Below, one piece after another: positions 33,740-36,630 of a DNA stretch of 36,630 nucleotides (position 1 is its first letter; the number at the start of each line of letters is the position of its first letter). Where the stretch lies: positions 1 to 36,630 of the forward strand of contig URDQ01000011.1 of assembly GCA_900546675.1 (NCBI GenBank), given 5' to 3'. This DNA is from an uncultured Porphyromonas sp. (GTDB taxonomy: Bacteria; Bacteroidota; Bacteroidia; Bacteroidales; Porphyromonadaceae). The translations under genes were made by a program, and so were the position numbers. Under the pieces are notes generated by a model. It saw only the letters and a list, made by a program, of their open reading frames with translations, did not search any database and was not told the origin of the DNA.

Positions 33740-36097
33740 TTACTTCGAGTGATCTATAATCTGTTTCTGCCCCCCGATGATGTAGATGCCATCGGGTAGC
33801 TCATCTACTGGGGTGAAGAGGCGGATGCCATCTAGGGTATAGATGGTGTTGTCCGTAGCGTTAGGTGCTAGGATTGACTCAATACCCGTTGCATTACCTT
33901 CGGTGATGGGAGTAAAGTCTTGATCGACAACGGTCCAGCCCTTTTGGGTTGCGATAGCAAGATCCTCGGAGGTGTATTTATTGCCTTCTGCGTTGCGATC
34001 TACCATCGAGAGCGTCAGACGAGCCTTCTGGCCTGAGGGTATCTGAGGTAAGCTATTCATAAAAGCAGTCATATACTTCCCTACGATCTGATTGTTGCTG
34101 ATATCAATGCTATTGAGAGCGACACAGCCTGTCACATCCATTGTTTTAAGCTTGTTACCATCAAAGATAATCGTACTAATGACTGGATTTCTGTGCATAT
34201 CGACATCTGAGACCTCACTATCTGAGATACGTAGTACGTATAGGGAGCCTGTCAGAGTACCCTTGATTGACATTAGTTTGAGTTCACTCCAACCGCCATC
34301 CTTAGGAGTACCCTCTAGCCCTTGCAGCTCGATGGGTAGGTAGAACTGCGTGAATACATTCACCGTACTACCCGTCTTCTTATTTGTCGTAAAGGAGATA
34401 CTCCCTGGGTGTACGATGCGGTGTGGCTGTTCGGAGCTTTCAAACTCGGTTACATACCAGCCACTGGCAGCGGCTGCCATAATATCTGCTGCCTCGTACT
34501 CATTCTTTCCTTCGTCAAGGTCGTTTACCGATGAGAGGCGAAGCTTACCTGCTACTGCAGAGCCTTTACGATTGGGCAGGAAGTCTATGAACTGATCCAT
34601 AGAGACACCCTTGATGCCATTCATCTCACAGCGTACCTCCTCCAAGGCGTGCTGCTCCGATAGGTCTAGTCCATCACTTACTAGGTTATTGCAGAAGAAA
34701 AGGCGTCGGAGCGTGTTGTTCTCCTCTAGTTCCATAGAGCTGACCTTATCATTTACAACGCTAAACTCTGTTATAGCCCCCCTGATAGAGACCTCTTGTG
34801 ATGTAAGCTTGTAAGTAGCCCAGTTGCCATTGACGGGAGTACCCTCAAGCCCCTTGAGTTCGAGTGAGGTGTCTTTCTCGTATGTAGTCCAGAGGTCAAT
34901 CTTCTCTCCGACTTGCTTATCCGTTTTGAGCGTGATGGTATGAAAGGCTGACTCGTCCTGAGCCTCCAAGACCTCCCAGTTGTCATTATTAAGGGCATAG
35001 ACCTTCCAGCCCCGCTGATTCGCCGCTTGGATTACCTTATTGTTCCACTTATTATTATTGGGTATGCCAGACCGATAGATGTCTAGAGCCCCTGAGGAGA
35101 CTTTCGGTAGCGTCTTAATCATAGCTATAAGCTGATCGGCGGTCATCCCATTGCCATAGCACCCCACTCGGGTGAGCTTAGGACACTTGGATAGATCTAT
35201 CTTGGTCACACCCGTGCGACGGAAGTATAGCTCCTCTAGGACAGGACTCTGTATCTCTGAGATTTCTTTGATGGGCTGATCCTTCGAAGCACCAGGGTTG
35301 AGGTTTAGCTCTTTGACACCATCTAGCGTGATCGAAGACTGACCTACCCCTGTGATCTTGTAGTATCCAAGCCCATTGACTGCCTTACCCGAGATGTTGT
35401 TGTAGAAGTAGATGTCCTCCTGATTTGCTGGAGGGTATTGCATATAGATAGACATCCGCTCACCGGTCTTCAGTCCTGATGTAAACTGGATGTAAATGTC
35501 TTGCTCGATAACGCCATTACTAGGACCTCCTCTGCGGTAGGAGATCACCTGCCAATTCTTATATTTGAGAAGATGGGCGAGGGCACTATTGAACTGGTTA
35601 TGATCATTCATATCTTCGGAATAGACGTGGAGCTGACCCGGAGTTTTGCCTCTGCGGTCTGGGAGGTAGCGACCTATGTCGTAGACCCCAGTCTTGGTAA
35701 ACTTGTTGGCATAGATAGCAACACTGGAGAGATTGGGACATCCATTTGGGGAGTCTGCATTCAGTGCTGTCAGTTGGTTCTTAGTGAGCCACAGCTCCTG
35801 TATCTCCGTATTATTGCGCGTACCAAAGGCAGTCAGAGCGCAATTCGACAGATTGAGCTGGGTCACAGCTCCTTGGATGGAAATCTGCCCTCCCGTTTCT
35901 TTCACCTTGAGGGTAGAAGCCTTGCCACTGACGATGTCTCCGTAGACACCGTTGACGATGAGCTTGCCCGTATAGGTACAAACGATCGTAATCGTTTCTC
36001 CCTTCTTCTTCGCGGTGTGGAAGTAGAAGTTTCCCGCTTGCGACAGCGTAACCGCTGCGAAGAGGAGCACGTAGAGTAAGAGTGATTTTCGCTTCAT
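33740..36097 (-). CDS. Secreted LRR surface protein, paralog C
   Basis: 785 aa from the ATG at 36097 (MKRKSLLLYVLLFAAVTL); the frame runs to 36133 but the extra 12 residues would bury the signal peptide. Cleavage is likely after SQA. Four LRR modules as in paralogs A and B, with turns such as LEELYFRRTGVTKIDLSKCPKL split by ALPxR-like spacers, and exits like VIQAANQRGWKV and LAIATQKGWTV. The tail shares only its last 35-40 residues with the other copies (NTIYTLDGIRLFTPVDELPDG, then GGQKQIIDHSK). The segment before it (TEGNATGIESILAPN) is different, so the 3' block shared by A and B is shorter here. Exported surface protein, function inferred. Confidence 0.82.
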   Translation of the reverse strand: MKRKSLLLYVLLFAAVTLSQAGNFYFHTAKKKGETITIVCTYTGKLIVNGVYGDIVSGKASTLKVKETGGQISIQGAVTQLNLSNCALTAFGTRNNTEIQELWLTKNQLTALNADSPNGCPNLSSVAIYANKFTKTGVYDIGRYLPDRRGKTPGQLHVYSEDMNDHNQFNSALAHLLKYKNWQVISYRRGGPSNGVIEQDIYIQFTSGLKTGERMSIYMQYPPANQEDIYFYNNISGKAVNGLGYYKITGVGQSSITLDGVKELNLNPGASKDQPIKEISEIQSPVLEELYFRRTGVTKIDLSKCPKLTRVGCYGNGMTADQLIAMIKTLPKVSSGALDIYRSGIPNNNKWNNKVIQAANQRGWKVYALNNDNWEVLEAQDESAFHTITLKTDKQVGEKIDLWTTYEKDTSLELKGLEGTPVNGNWATYKLTSQEVSIRGAITEFSVVNDKVSSMELEENNTLRRLFFCNNLVSDGLDLSEQHALEEVRCEMNGIKGVSMDQFIDFLPNRKGSAVAGKLRLSSVNDLDEGKNEYEAADIMAAAASGWYVTEFESSEQPHRIVHPGSISFTTNKKTGSTVNVFTQFYLPIELQGLEGTPKDGGWSELKLMSIKGTLTGSLYVLRISDSEVSDVDMHRNPVISTIIFDGNKLKTMDVTGCVALNSIDISNNQIVGKYMTAFMNSLPQIPSGQKARLTLSMVDRNAEGNKYTSEDLAIATQKGWTVVDQDFTPITEGNATGIESILAPNATDNTIYTLDGIRLFTPVDELPDGIYIIGGQKQIIDHSK

Positions 36098-36180
36098 AAT
36101 GAGTTTTGGGTTTGTATCCTGTCTGGGAGTCATCGTGAGTACCTCCCTTGGGGATGGGTTTATAATAGTTGACTGATTTA

Positions 36181-36354
36181 TTACTTACGTGAGCAGAAGA
36201 GACGCCTCCACAGAGAACATCGTCGAGGAGACGAGTCGGTCTCATGACTCAGCAGTTCCATACGTCGCTCCACCTCAAGACCGACTAAGTCGGAGATGGT
36301 ATCAAGTAGCTGGAGACGCTCCTCAGAGATATCTTTTACCTTCTTTTTGGTCAT
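36181..36354 (-). CDS. Small basic protein of unknown function
   Basis: 57 aa from the ATG at 36354 (MTKKKVKDISEERLQLL). The frame is open to 36414, but a -7-like TAATTTTG (36389-36382, minus strand) lies inside that extension, which favours the inner start. The protein has a central amphipathic helix (SEERLQLLDTISDLVGLEVERRM split by charged residues) and a basic C terminus with two Cys (RRCSLWRRLFCSRK). No signal peptide. It precedes paralog C by 83 nt on the same strand. No family recognised; gene status is moderate. Confidence 0.45.
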   Translation of the reverse strand: MTKKKVKDISEERLQLLDTISDLVGLEVERRMELLSHETDSSPRRCSLWRRLFCSRK

Positions 36355-36381
36355 AACTCTGCTAACCATTTTCTTCAAGAG

Positions 36382-36389
36382 CAAAATTA
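36382..36389 (-). promoter_or_regulatory. Possible -7 element of the LRR gene cluster
   Basis: TAATTTTG on the minus strand, ending 28 nt before the small gene's ATG. TTG elements upstream occur only at 22 nt or more, not 19, so it is a weak match. It is the only candidate seen ahead of the cluster. Confidence 0.35.
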
Positions 36390-36414
36390 GACCACCACAC
36401 CCCAAACCCAGCAA

Positions 36415-36448
36415 GCAAATCCTGTCATAAATCTTGCAAATCCTGTCA
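36415..36448. repeat. 13-bp direct repeat with 21-bp spacing
   Basis: GCAAATCCTGTCA occurs at 36415-36427 and 36436-36448. It lies just upstream of the possible -7 element of the LRR cluster. From 36449 to the window end I see no gene; a GGGGG-TAT-CCCCC palindrome lies near 36541. Confidence 0.7.
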
Positions 36449-36630
36449 AGATCAATAGTGTCCTAAACGTTTTTTACGGGCGAAGGGTGTAAGATAGCTG
36501 TCAAGCGAGTCAATCGCCCCTTGACATTTGCTGTAAAAACGGGGGTATCCCCCCTATGCTATTTCGGGTTCGTCGGGAGGCGGTGAAAACGGCTCATTTA
36601 TCCACTGAAAGAGGTCGATTTTGGTGAACG

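Noticed and set aside
35501..36079. 192-codon plus-strand frame inside LRR paralog C
   Set aside because: Antisense shadow of the repeat-rich gene; the minus-strand frame has signal peptide and family modules.

Overview
The window looks like chromosomal DNA of a Bacteroidales bacterium, most likely a Porphyromonas species. Supports: five exact matches to the Bacteroidetes promoter form TTG-N19-TAnnTTTG, weak or absent Shine-Dalgarno sequences, the protein families and their order, and tandem surface leucine-rich-repeat (LRR) genes with a Bacteroidetes-type C-terminal tail. Nothing indicates a phage, an integrated element or a CRISPR array.

Layout. (1) 1-836: tRNA-Asp(GTC), tRNA-Leu(CAG), tRNA-Leu(GAG) and a strong terminator. 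(2) 947-9682: a protein-quality-control operon on +, clpC, htpG and a secreted Tricorn-like S41 peptidase, from a clear promoter to a clear terminator. (3) 9712-9995: a non-coding array with 22-bp periodicity. (4) 10099-16829: a DNA-repair operon on +, uvrA, a SWIM zinc-finger protein and a PcrA/UvrD helicase (last two genes 1 nt apart). (5) 17131-19704: B12-dependent class II ribonucleotide reductase nrdJ, with a bidirectional terminator against the next operon. (6) 24928-19857 on -: asd, DUF5063 protein, DEDDy 3'-5' exonuclease, RlmI-like methyltransferase, Sel1-repeat protein and OsmC-family protein, all closely spaced behind one promoter. (7) 25003-26287 on +: a unit with its own promoter, a 5' cobalamin riboswitch, about 1 kb of stop-rich but hairpin-rich sequence, and a strong terminator, with no credible protein gene. 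(8) 26288-26724: non-coding sequence with three strong inverted repeats and a second 22-bp phased array. (9) 36354-26725 on -: a small gene, three secreted LRR paralogs of about 780 aa, one secreted protein of unknown function and a truncated LRR paralog.

The most interesting feature is region 7: apparently a roughly 1.25-kb structured non-coding RNA headed by an adenosylcobalamin-type riboswitch. nrdJ in the same window needs adenosylcobalamin, so B12 status matters to this organism, but any link between the two is inference. The alternative is a B12-uptake locus whose gene has decayed; the intact promoter, riboswitch, terminator and several long-range complementarities argue against simple decay. 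Second-rank observations are the 21-22-bp phased repeats at several places and the near-identical 3' ends of the LRR genes.
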